Shown in pieces: positions 1 through 5,215 of a DNA stretch of 5,215 nucleotides. Positions within the stretch are counted from its first letter, which is position 1; each line of letters begins with the position of its first letter. Under the pieces are notes generated by a model. It had not been told where the DNA came from, made no database searches, and worked only from the letters and a program-made list of their open reading frames with translations. Both the position numbers and the translations under genes were made by a program. Source of the stretch: Desulfobulbaceae bacterium (GTDB lineage: Bacteria > Desulfobacterota > Desulfobulbia > Desulfobulbales > Desulfocapsaceae); the NCBI GenBank assembly GCA_027067035.1, contig JAMOMO010000482.1, forward strand, positions 1 through 5,215, in the 5' to 3' direction.

Positions 1-1863
1 GGTTCTGCTGAGAATCCAGCGGTGAATAAGGGGCAGTTTTTCCGAATCATTTACCACATCGGTTATGGAGGCATCACACTCCTCCACATGCATCATGGCA
101 AACCGCGCCGCATTCCAGAGTTTGTTGATGAAAAAGCGATAGCCCTCAATACGATCCTCATCAAGTTTGATCTCGCGTCCCTGGGCCGCAAATGCAGTGA
201 GGGTGAAACGCATGGCATCGGTTCCATACTGCTCCATGATAACCAGCGGATCAATGACGTTCCCCGTTGACTTGGACATCTTTTTACCGTGCTTATCACG
301 TACCAGGGCATGAAGATACACATCCTTGAAAGGTACCTCATCATCCATGAAATGGAGGCCGAACATCATCATCCTGGCCACCCAGAAAAAGAGGATGTCA
401 AAGGAGGTGATCAGCACCGAAGTGGGATAAAAAGTCTCAAGTTCTTTGGTCTTTTCCGGCCAGCCCATGGTGGAAAACGGCCAGAGTGCGGAAGAAAACC
501 AGGTGTCCAGCACGTCGGTCTCCTGCTCAAGGGAGGTGGATCCGCATTTGGAACATGTATCAGGATCGGCGGCTTCCACCATCAGCTCACCACAGTCCTT
601 ACAGGTCCAGGCAGGAATGCGATGCCCCCACCAGATCTGCCGCGAGATACACCAGTCCCGGATATTATCCATCCAGGAGTAAAAGGTGTTGTACCAGGTC
701 TTTGGATAGATGGTTATACGGCCGTCACGCACCGCAGACACCGCCTTGTCAGCCAGCGGTTTCACCGACACAAACCACTGCAGGGATGTGGTGGGTTCCA
801 CAACGGTGCCACAGCGATAACACTGGCCCACCGCGTGATCATAGTCCTCTATCTCCTCAAGGAATCCCTGCGATTCCAGATCTTCAACGATCTTTCTGCG
901 GCAATCAAAACGATCAAGCCCTTCATACTTACCGGCCTTGTCATTCATCACGCCATGATCATCCATCACCTTCATGATGGGAAGGGAATGCCTGAGCCCG
1001 ATTTCATAGTCATCACGGTCATGGGCCGGGGTTACCTTCAGAGCACCTGTTCCAAAATCTTTCTGGACATGATGATCAAAAACCACCGGAATGGTGCGGT
1101 CGGTCAGGGGCAGCAGAATTCCCACATCGGCCAGGTGAGAGTAGCGCTCATCATCTGGGTGCACGGCAACCCCCGTATCACCAAGCATGGTTTCCGGACG
1201 GGTGGTGGCCACAACCACATGCCCCGAACCATCGGCAAAGGGGTAACGAATATGATAGAGTTTGCCTTTTTTCTCCTCATGTTCGACTTCATCATCAGCC
1301 AGCGCGGTATGACAGCGCGGACACCAGTTGACGATATAATCGCCCTTATAGATCAGGCCGGACTTATAGAGATTTACAAAGGCCTCCCGCACTGCTGTGG
1401 AAAGCCCTTCATCCATGGTGAAACGTTCCCGCTCCCAGTCACACGAGGCACCCATGCGTTTAAGCTGATTAATGATGGTGCCGCCCTTCTCCTTCCGCCA
1501 GTCCCAGACCCGTTCGATAAAAGCCTCACGCCCCAGATCATGCCGTCCCTTACCCTCTGTGGCAAGCTGACGCTCCACAACGTTCTGAGTGGCGATACCC
1601 GCATGATCTGTCCCCGGTACCCAGAGGGTGTTGTCGCCACACATCCGGTGATAACGCACCAGCACATCCTGCATGGTATTATTCAAGGCATGCCCCACAT
1701 GGAGGACACCGGTGACGTTAGGGGGTGGGATAACTACAGAAAACGATGGCCTGCCCTCTTCCATCTTTGCCCGGAAAGAGCCCGCATCTGTCCATCGTTC
1801 AAGCCATTTTTCTTCTACATTATCAAACTGGTAACTCTTGGAAAGAGTCTTTTTGTCATTCAT
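1..1863 (-). CDS. valS: Valyl-tRNA synthetase, N-terminal 621 residues (partial, runs off left edge)
   Basis: Class I aminoacyl-tRNA synthetase that charges tRNA-Val with valine in the cytoplasm and removes mischarged threonine. Reading the minus strand from 1863 gives 621 codons without a stop, ending exactly at base 1; family members are usually about 880-950 residues, so the rest of the anticodon-binding domain and the C-terminal coiled coil lie outside. Visible signatures, in order: PPPNVTGVLHVGHA with the HIGH-class motif as HVGH at residues 55-58; GTDHAGIATQ at 84-93; NWCPRC at 179-184; the editing (CP1) domain with ATTRPETMLGDTGVAVHP at 219-236 and FGTGALKVTPAHD at 270-282; ISRQIWWGHRIP at 406-417; and KMSKSTGN at 528-535. 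Cysteine pairs at 181/184, 348/351, 421/424 and 437/440 look like zinc-knuckle pairs. The start ATG at 1863 fits the family N-terminus (YQFDNVEEKW follows at 11-20). No purine-rich Shine-Dalgarno is seen just upstream, which is odd. No missing catalytic motif was noticed. Confidence 0.97.
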   Translation of the reverse strand, partial: MNDKKTLSKSYQFDNVEEKWLERWTDAGSFRAKMEEGRPSFSVVIPPPNVTGVLHVGHALNNTMQDVLVRYHRMCGDNTLWVPGTDHAGIATQNVVERQLATEGKGRHDLGREAFIERVWDWRKEKGGTIINQLKRMGASCDWERERFTMDEGLSTAVREAFVNLYKSGLIYKGDYIVNWCPRCHTALADDEVEHEEKKGKLYHIRYPFADGSGHVVVATTRPETMLGDTGVAVHPDDERYSHLADVGILLPLTDRTIPVVFDHHVQKDFGTGALKVTPAHDRDDYEIGLRHSLPIMKVMDDHGVMNDKAGKYEGLDRFDCRRKIVEDLESQGFLEEIEDYDHAVGQCYRCGTVVEPTTSLQWFVSVKPLADKAVSAVRDGRITIYPKTWYNTFYSWMDNIRDWCISRQIWWGHRIPAWTCKDCGELMVEAADPDTCSKCGSTSLEQETDVLDTWFSSALWPFSTMGWPEKTKELETFYPTSVLITSFDILFFWVARMMMFGLHFMDDEVPFKDVYLHALVRDKHGKKMSKSTGNVIDPLVIMEQYGTDAMRFTLTAFAAQGREIKLDEDRIEGYRFFINKLWNAARFAMMHVEECDASITDVVNDSEKLPLIHRWILSRT

Positions 1864-1872
1864 GTTATTTGT

Positions 1873-1891
1873 AAAATTTGTGTTAAATTTT
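1873..1891. repeat. AT-only 7-bp inverted repeat in the valS leader
   Basis: Arms at 1873-1879 (aaaattt) and 1885-1891 (aaatttt) are perfect reverse complements around a 5-base spacer. The repeat lies 10 bases upstream of the valS ATG, in the place where a ribosome binding site would be expected. It could be a protein-binding operator or just chance symmetry in AT-rich DNA; an all-A/T RNA stem of 7 bp would be weak. Confidence 0.35.
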
Positions 1892-1913
1892 TCTCTTTTT
1901 TGCGATTCCCGTT

Positions 1914-1941
1914 TTTATATCACTTCCATGTCACACCGCAA
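1914..1941 (-). promoter_or_regulatory. Candidate sigma70-type promoter for valS
   Basis: On the minus strand a TTGCGG box (1936-1941) is followed after 16 bases by TATAAA (1914-1919). The -10 box matches consensus at 5 of 6 positions, the -35 box at only 3 of 6. It lies in the 90-bp gap between the dgt-like stop and the valS start, about 50 bases before the ATG. No hairpin plus U-tract terminator follows the dgt-like gene, so read-through into valS is also possible. Inferred from sequence alone. Confidence 0.3.
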
Positions 1942-1953
1942 AGCCCACACAGA

Positions 1954-3048
1954 CTACAACCGTGCATTCCAGGGCTTTGGCAGAAAAATCTGCTCATAGA
2001 TGCGCATGGCATACCTGTCTGTCATTCCGGCAATAAAGTCACAGACCCGCCGATGCGCCTGCCTTTCATCATCCCAGGAATCAGGGCCGGAAGCCTTCCA
2101 GGAGTTCCCGTCAAAGCGACCCAGACCATTTTCCATAAAGTAGCCGTAGAGATCACGGATTATTCGCTGCGCCTTCTCGAATTCGTTATGGACCCGATGG
2201 TAGCGATACACGTTTTCATAGAGGAACATCCTGAGATCCGTTATGGCCCGCAGCATCTTTTTACTGATATGCAGCCTGCCATCTCCTGCCCCCAGGCTCT
2301 CGATGATAAGATCCCGTACCATGGCCCCGGTGCGTTTTGAATGTCGCTCACCGACCACAGCACGAATATCAGCAGGAAGATCACTTTCCGCCAGGATCCC
2401 GGCCCGCAGCGCATCGTCCATATCGTGATTCACATAAGCGATGATATCAGCAACCCGCACAACCTGTCCCTCAAGGGTTGTCGGCAGCTCGGTGTCGTCT
2501 TCCGGAAAGATATCATTGCGGCCTTTGGAATGTTTAATAATACCGTTGCGCACCTCAAAGGTGAGGTTCAGACCGCGCCGTTTATTCTCCAGAAAATCCA
2601 CCACCCGAAGGCTGTGCACATAGTGACGAAATCCTCCCGGATGCAGTTCATTGAGGGTGGCTTCACCGGCATGCCCAAAAGGAGTGTGCCCCAGATCATG
2701 ACCAAGCGCAATGGCCTCGGTAAGCGGCCCGTTCAGACAGAGTGCGGACGCCATGGTTCTGGCGATCTGTGACACCTCAAGAACATGGGTGAGGCGGGTC
2801 CGGTAATGGTCTCCCGCCGGTGCCAGAAAGACCTGTGTCTTATGCTTGAGACGCCGGAATGTCTTTGAATGGGTTATCCGGTCGCGGTCCCGCTCAAAGG
2901 GCATGCGAATATCGCACTCATCATCTTTTTCAACACGCATCCGCCCTGCTGAGTTCCTGTTAAGACAGGCGTAGGGGGAAAGGATCTCCTCCTCTCTGTC
3001 CTCCAGCTGCTGCCGGATAGATTTCCCTACAACCGGTGTATATGCCAT
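1954..3048 (-). CDS. dgt: Deoxyguanosinetriphosphate triphosphohydrolase-like protein (HD domain)
   Basis: Cytoplasmic HD-superfamily phosphohydrolase. Characterised relatives cleave dGTP or other dNTPs to the deoxynucleoside and triphosphate, helping set nucleotide pools; the substrate of this subgroup cannot be read from sequence. From the ATG at 3048 the protein has 364 residues. It shows the family block RDRITHSKTFRRLKHKTQVF at 55-74, then the metal-binding HD set: H88 in RLTHVLEV, H117-D118 in GHDLGHTPFGHAGE (116-129), and D201 in VRVADIIAYVNHDMDDA. The opening IRQQLEDREEEILSPYA (11-27) is typical for the family N-terminus, which supports this start; a GGA at 3056-3058 sits 7 bases upstream as a weak Shine-Dalgarno. 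The frame stays open to a TTG at 3138, which would add 30 residues that do not resemble the family. The stop is TAG at 1954-1956. It lies between bluB (103-bp gap) and valS (90-bp gap) on the same strand, so it may share their transcript. Confidence 0.93.
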   Translation of the reverse strand: MAYTPVVGKSIRQQLEDREEEILSPYACLNRNSAGRMRVEKDDECDIRMPFERDRDRITHSKTFRRLKHKTQVFLAPAGDHYRTRLTHVLEVSQIARTMASALCLNGPLTEAIALGHDLGHTPFGHAGEATLNELHPGGFRHYVHSLRVVDFLENKRRGLNLTFEVRNGIIKHSKGRNDIFPEDDTELPTTLEGQVVRVADIIAYVNHDMDDALRAGILAESDLPADIRAVVGERHSKRTGAMVRDLIIESLGAGDGRLHISKKMLRAITDLRMFLYENVYRYHRVHNEFEKAQRIIRDLYGYFMENGLGRFDGNSWKASGPDSWDDERQAHRRVCDFIAGMTDRYAMRIYEQIFLPKPWNARL

Positions 3049-3117
3049 GACATCATCCAGAATCCCGTGAATAAATTTCCAATCTGTGGACTTTATAAAG
3101 AATTCCTGTTTTTTACA

Positions 3118-3135
3118 CAGAGTCTGCCCACTCTG
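3118..3135. repeat. 6-bp inverted repeat between bluB and the dgt-like gene
   Basis: Arms cagagt (3118-3123) and actctg (3130-3135) are exact reverse complements around a 6-base loop, starting 16 bases after the bluB stop on the minus strand. No T-run follows it in the minus-strand direction (the next bases are TGTAAAAAAC), so it is not a typical rho-independent terminator. It may be an RNA-processing or 3'-end stabilising hairpin, or chance. Confidence 0.35.
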
Positions 3136-3151
3136 CAAGGTTTAAGGCGTG

Positions 3152-3817
3152 TTATTCCTTTGTTTTGCCCCACTCCTCGTAAAAAACCAGCTCATCAAGA
3201 TTAAGCCGTGGCAGCCAGCCGGCCTTTTCAAGCTCCGGCATTTCAGGAAAACGGCTCACATGACCGATGCAGAGGTAGGCAATAACAACCACGGAATCAG
3301 GAAGTTGAAAGATTTCCCGCAGCACCTCCTCGTGGATAATGGAAACCCATCCGACACCAATTCCTTCGGCGCGTGCCGCAAGCCACAGATTCTGGACCGC
3401 GCAGACGGTCGAATAAAGATCCATTTCCGGCTGCACGGTTCTGCCGATAACCACCGGGCCGGTCCGCGCCCGGTCGCAGGTGATGAGCAGGTTCACCGGA
3501 GACTCGCGGATCCCTTCAAGCTTGAAACCGGTATACTGCGCCCTCTTCTCCTCATCAAACATCTCAGCTGATTCCTGATGTGCCGCAAGAAAGCCCTGGT
3601 GTACCAGCTCTTTTTTCGCCGGATCCTTCACCACAATAAAGTTCCATGGCTGCATAAAGCCGACGGATGGTGCGTGATGGGCAGCACGCAGTATTTTGTC
3701 CAGAATCTCATCGGAAAGTGGATCCGGCACAAACTGCGCCCGGATATCACGACGCTGCATAATCGCCTGATACACACCTTCCTTCTGTTCACCTGAAAAG
3801 CTGTATTTACTGGTCAT
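3152..3817 (-). CDS. bluB: 5,6-dimethylbenzimidazole synthase
   Basis: BluB is a flavin-destructase of the nitroreductase fold: it uses oxygen to break down reduced FMN and release 5,6-dimethylbenzimidazole, the lower ligand of vitamin B12 (EC 1.13.11.79, cytoplasmic). The 221-residue product has the usual family length. BluB-specific blocks are clear: RRDIRAQFVPDPL at 22-34, AAHHAPSVGFMQPWNF at 45-60, IGRTVQPEMDLYSTVCAVQN at 124-143 followed by LWLAARAEGIGVGWVSI at 144-160, YLCIGHVSRFPEMPELEKAGW at 181-201, and RLNLDELVFYEEW at 204-216. D24 and S159 appear to match the aspartate and serine known to matter in the Sinorhizobium enzyme; I aligned these by eye. The ATG at 3817 is preceded by a strong GAGGTGA 9 bases upstream. 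It is the first of three co-oriented genes and is divergent from the beta-barrel gene. No other cobalamin gene is in the window, and no convincing cobalamin riboswitch was found upstream. A general nitroreductase is the alternative, but the motif set argues for BluB. Confidence 0.93.
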   Translation of the reverse strand: MTSKYSFSGEQKEGVYQAIMQRRDIRAQFVPDPLSDEILDKILRAAHHAPSVGFMQPWNFIVVKDPAKKELVHQGFLAAHQESAEMFDEEKRAQYTGFKLEGIRESPVNLLITCDRARTGPVVIGRTVQPEMDLYSTVCAVQNLWLAARAEGIGVGWVSIIHEEVLREIFQLPDSVVVIAYLCIGHVSRFPEMPELEKAGWLPRLNLDELVFYEEWGKTKE

Positions 3818-3826
3818 ATCTGTTGT

Positions 3827-3833
3827 TCACCTC
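3827..3833 (-). promoter_or_regulatory. Shine-Dalgarno of bluB
   Basis: GAGGTGA on the minus strand, 9 bases before the ATG at 3817. This is the strongest ribosome binding site among the minus-strand genes here and fixes the bluB start. It lies 3 bases downstream of the arm of an inverted repeat (3837-3866), so it could be influenced by leader structure. Confidence 0.75.
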
Positions 3834-3836
3834 AAT

Positions 3837-3866
3837 AACGGTGGCAGGCAGCATCTGGTTACCGTT
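3837..3866 (-). repeat. Inverted repeat adjacent to the bluB ribosome binding site
   Basis: aacggt (3837-3842) and accgtt (3861-3866) are exact reverse complements around 18 bases, which themselves contain a small CAG-ATG-CTG hairpin. In the bluB leader RNA the 3' arm ends 3 bases before the GAGGTGA site. The arm at 3861-3866 shares 5 bases with the larger hairpin at 3862-3896, so the two structures compete. The loop on the minus strand ends in CCTGCC, which recalls the end of a B12 box, but the rest of that motif is absent. Confidence 0.4.
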
Positions 3867-3896
3867 TTGTTCTGCAGCTGTGGCAGAAAAAAACGG
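3862..3896. repeat. 14-bp imperfect hairpin in the bluB leader
   Basis: Arms at 3862-3875 and 3883-3896 are reverse complements with one mismatch (position 3869 against 3889) around a 7-base loop. Neither strand shows a T-run directly after the stem, so it is not a standard terminator. It lies in the divergent region, 45 bases upstream of the bluB ATG and well upstream of the beta-barrel gene. It may be a leader RNA structure for bluB or an operator. Confidence 0.5.
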
Positions 3897-3953
3897 AAAA
3901 ATTGAAGGCCTCCCCACTATTTTTATTCTTCGTATTGCTATTCCCCCGATATT

Positions 3954-3988
3954 CTGATAACTTTTATCGCAAAATTCATTATTATCAG
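3954..3988. promoter_or_regulatory. Operator-like cluster of GATAA/TTATC half-sites
   Basis: ctgataa (3954-3960) and ttatcag (3982-3988) form a perfect 7-bp inverted repeat with 21 bases between. A third half-site, TTATC at 3964-3968, makes a second tight palindrome with GATAA at 3956-3960. The cluster lies in the middle of the divergent region, where a regulator could act on both bluB and the beta-barrel gene. GATAAT-type repeats recall Fur boxes, but the match on the minus strand (GATAATAATGAATTTTGCG) is only partial, so the identity of any regulator is open. Confidence 0.3.
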
Positions 3989-4040
3989 GGGTTCTCCGGA
4001 AAACATCACGTTTCCAAAACAGCCTTAACTTTACACCAAT

Positions 4041-4044
4041 GGAG
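4041..4044 (+). promoter_or_regulatory. Shine-Dalgarno of the beta-barrel gene
   Basis: GGAG, 7 bases before the ATG at 4052. It decides the start: the same frame is open back to a TTG at 3902, but the ATG gives a clean signal peptide directly after this site. Confidence 0.75.
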
Positions 4045-4051
4045 TAAGAAA

Positions 4052-5017
4052 ATGCTACGAAAACCAATTCTCTTCTGCTGTATCGGACTCATCCTCCTCT
4101 GCGGATCAGAGGCAATGGCCGGAGGCGGCCAGAGCTATCCAAATGGTTCTGAAGCCTTCATGTCAGGAGCAGTACCGCCTCCCGGCACCTACTTTCTTGA
4201 CTATGCATACTACTACAGTGCTGACAGCATGAAGGATGACAACGGTGACGACATCGCCGCTTTTGACGATGTCACCGTGCTTGCCAATGTCTTTCGGTTT
4301 CTGTGGGTGAGCGACAAACAGATCCTTGGCGCCAGCTATGCGGCGCATGCCTTTCTTCCCGTGCTCGACATAGACCTCAACTTCAAGGCCCCTGTGGGAC
4401 CGGGATCAAAGAAATCCTACAGTGACACCAGCGTTCCCTATGTGATCGTCAACCCCATGATCCTTGCCTGGCATCTTCAGGAAGGAAAACTGCACATCGC
4501 AGCCACCCCTGCTGACATCTACATCCCAACGGGACAGGACGACGGCAACATGGCAAATGTCGGACACAACTTCTGGACATTTGAGCCTGTTCTGGCCATC
4601 ACCTACATGCCCGGCAGCTGGGAGTTCTCAGGAAAATTCATGTATGATTTCAATACAACCCAGGATGATTATGCAACGGTTTACGGCTTTCAGGTTGACC
4701 GTGATCCCGGTCAGGAATTCCACTTTGATTATTCCGCATCCTATGCCATCGACAAGAGTCTCCGCATAGGGCTTAACGGCTACTTTTACGCCCAGGTAAC
4801 CGATGACGACTACAAGCTGAACGACTCAATTCCCGAGCCGGTACAGGCCCTGCTGAAGGAAGATGAAGGGAACCGCAGCCAGGTTTTCGCCATGGGTCCC
4901 GGCATCTGGTACAATCATAAGAATATGTTCTTCTCCCTGCGTAACCAGTGGGAGATGGCAGCCAAAAACAAGACCGAAGGATACAACGTGTGGGCAAAGT
5001 TCACCTACGCATTCTGA
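4052..5017 (+). CDS. Outer-membrane beta-barrel protein, Phenol_MetA_deg (MetA-pathway) type
   Basis: A 321-residue exported protein, likely an outer-membrane beta-barrel. Residues 1-23 form a classical Sec signal peptide: K/R at 3-4, a hydrophobic core at 6-17, and AMA before G24 as the probable cleavage site. There is no lipobox despite several cysteines. The mature part alternates polar and hydrophobic residues and is rich in Tyr/Trp/Phe, with a terminal phenylalanine (KFTYAF) as in BAM-assembled barrels. The second half shows the pattern I associate with Pfam PF13557: GQEFHFDYSASY at 220-231, LRIGLNGYFYAQVTDDD at 237-253, VFAMGPGIWYNHKNMFFSL at 278-296 and EGYNVWAKFTYAF at the end. Relatives sit in aromatic or hydrocarbon degradation clusters and are thought to carry hydrophobic substrates; none has a settled role, and this neighbourhood contains no degradation enzymes. 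Acidic stretches (61-73, 251-272) may be loops. It is divergent from bluB and convergent with the iron-sulfur gene, so it looks monocistronic. Confidence 0.8.
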   Translation: MLRKPILFCCIGLILLCGSEAMAGGGQSYPNGSEAFMSGAVPPPGTYFLDYAYYYSADSMKDDNGDDIAAFDDVTVLANVFRFLWVSDKQILGASYAAHAFLPVLDIDLNFKAPVGPGSKKSYSDTSVPYVIVNPMILAWHLQEGKLHIAATPADIYIPTGQDDGNMANVGHNFWTFEPVLAITYMPGSWEFSGKFMYDFNTTQDDYATVYGFQVDRDPGQEFHFDYSASYAIDKSLRIGLNGYFYAQVTDDDYKLNDSIPEPVQALLKEDEGNRSQVFAMGPGIWYNHKNMFFSLRNQWEMAAKNKTEGYNVWAKFTYAF

Positions 5018-5027
5018 TTCACTTCTC

Positions 5028-5059
5028 CGGAGACTGCATGACAGATCATGCAGTCTCCG
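5028..5059. terminator. Perfect 14-bp hairpin between convergent genes, probable terminator
   Basis: Arms at 5028-5041 and 5046-5059 are exact reverse complements around the 4-base loop caga. The stem starts 10 bases after the stop of the beta-barrel gene. Downstream on the plus strand the sequence is tacctttc, only a weak U-tract; on the minus strand it is GAGAAGTG with none. The right arm also encodes the last codons and the TGA of the convergent iron-sulfur gene. Stem length and position make a shared 3'-end element likely, but efficiency as an intrinsic terminator is uncertain. Confidence 0.65.
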
Positions 5060-5215
5060 TACCTTTCAGGAGTTGAGCCAGGTGCAGTACCCGCACATCG
5101 CTGCCGGCAGCTGCAAGCCCCTGCTGCCACTGCATGAGACAACCTGAACAGCCTGTCGTTACGATATCAGGCTGCAGTGCCAGGACATCAGCCACCAGCC
5201 GGTCCCGGATGCCAG
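5046..5215 (-). CDS. CCG-domain (cysteine-rich) iron-sulfur protein, C-terminal end, GlcF-like (partial)
   Basis: The minus strand from 5213 reads 55 codons to a TGA at 5046-5048; the gene continues beyond the right edge. The fragment contains PDIVTTGCSGCLMQWQQGL (residues 15-33 of the visible part), then VRVLHLAQLLKG (40-51). This matches the end of the second CCG (DUF224) cysteine-rich domain found in the glycolate oxidase iron-sulfur subunit GlcF, in LutA and in HdrD/HdrB-like proteins: a hydrophobic strand, a conserved cysteine followed by GC-L-x-Q, and a His plus 'LL' tail. Such proteins carry electrons from FAD-linked 2-hydroxyacid dehydrogenases or bind a noncubane [4Fe-4S] cluster. 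GlcF-like is the best guess from the LMQ...GL...V.H...LL pattern, but the N-terminal ferredoxin domain that would decide is outside. It is convergent with the beta-barrel gene, 28 bases apart, and its last codons lie in the hairpin. Confidence 0.72.
   Translation of the reverse strand, partial: GIRDRLVADVLALQPDIVTTGCSGCLMQWQQGLAAAGSDVRVLHLAQLLKGTETA

Noticed and set aside
1374..1667. 97-codon minus-strand open frame inside valS
   Set aside because: Out of frame with the clear ValRS reading frame and shows no features of its own.
289..2340. 683-codon plus-strand open frame spanning valS, the intergenic gap and part of the dgt-like gene
   Set aside because: It is in exact antisense codon register to both genes, which share that register because the gap is a multiple of three. 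Its length follows from both genes avoiding TTA, CTA and TCA codons there. The translation has no family-like features, and the minus strand encodes unmistakable ValRS and HD-hydrolase motifs.
3998..4015. Short inverted repeat ggaaa/tttcc upstream of the beta-barrel gene
   Set aside because: Only 5-bp arms with an 8-base spacer; not distinguishable from chance in this AT-rich stretch.
3902..4051. TTG-initiated 50-residue N-terminal extension of the beta-barrel protein
   Set aside because: The ATG at 4052 has a well-placed GGAG and begins a normal signal peptide; the extension would bury that signal internally and covers the operator-like repeats.
3818..4051. Cobalamin riboswitch upstream of bluB
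   Set aside because: Only a CCTGCC resembling the end of a B12 box was found. The GCCACTG core and the GGTGnAA-type segments are not present in the required order, so no standard cobalamin riboswitch can be supported.
3807..4067. 86-codon minus-strand open frame across the divergent region
   Set aside because: It overlaps the starts of both bluB and the beta-barrel gene, resembles no family I know, and its sequence is made of the inverted repeats and AT-rich promoter DNA.

Overview
The window looks like a stretch of chromosome from a Gram-negative bacterium of moderate GC content. I infer a deltaproteobacterium (Desulfobacterota, possibly Desulfobulbales-like). The basis is the overall feel of the ValRS, dGTPase-like and BluB protein sequences plus an outer-membrane beta-barrel gene; no species can be named without a database search. 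No mobile element, CRISPR array, tRNA, rRNA or prophage sequence was seen.

Layout: the left four fifths is read from the minus strand. Going upstream to downstream on that strand are bluB (3152-3817, 5,6-dimethylbenzimidazole synthase for the B12 lower ligand), a dGTP triphosphohydrolase-like HD-domain gene (1954-3048), and the first 621 codons of valS (1-1863, valyl-tRNA synthetase, running off the left edge). I saw no convincing terminator between these three genes, so partial co-transcription is possible. An AT-rich 90-bp gap before valS carries a weak promoter candidate. A 234-bp divergent intergenic region (3818-4051) separates bluB from a plus-strand gene (4052-5017) for a secreted, probably outer-membrane beta-barrel protein of the Phenol_MetA_deg type. 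That gene converges on the C-terminal end of a CCG-domain iron-sulfur protein gene (GlcF-like) that enters from the right edge on the minus strand and stops at 5046. A perfect 14-bp hairpin lies in the 3' overlap zone of the two.

Functionally the genes look like neighbours rather than one pathway: cofactor synthesis, nucleotide-pool housekeeping, translation, an outer-membrane channel or transport protein and a redox-enzyme subunit. No obviously new system is visible. The points most worth a second look are competing inverted repeats in the bluB leader that end three bases before its Shine-Dalgarno sequence, repeated GATAA/TTATC half-sites in the divergent promoter region, the hairpin that doubles as the end of the iron-sulfur gene, and an oxygen-dependent B12-ligand enzyme in what may be an anaerobe.
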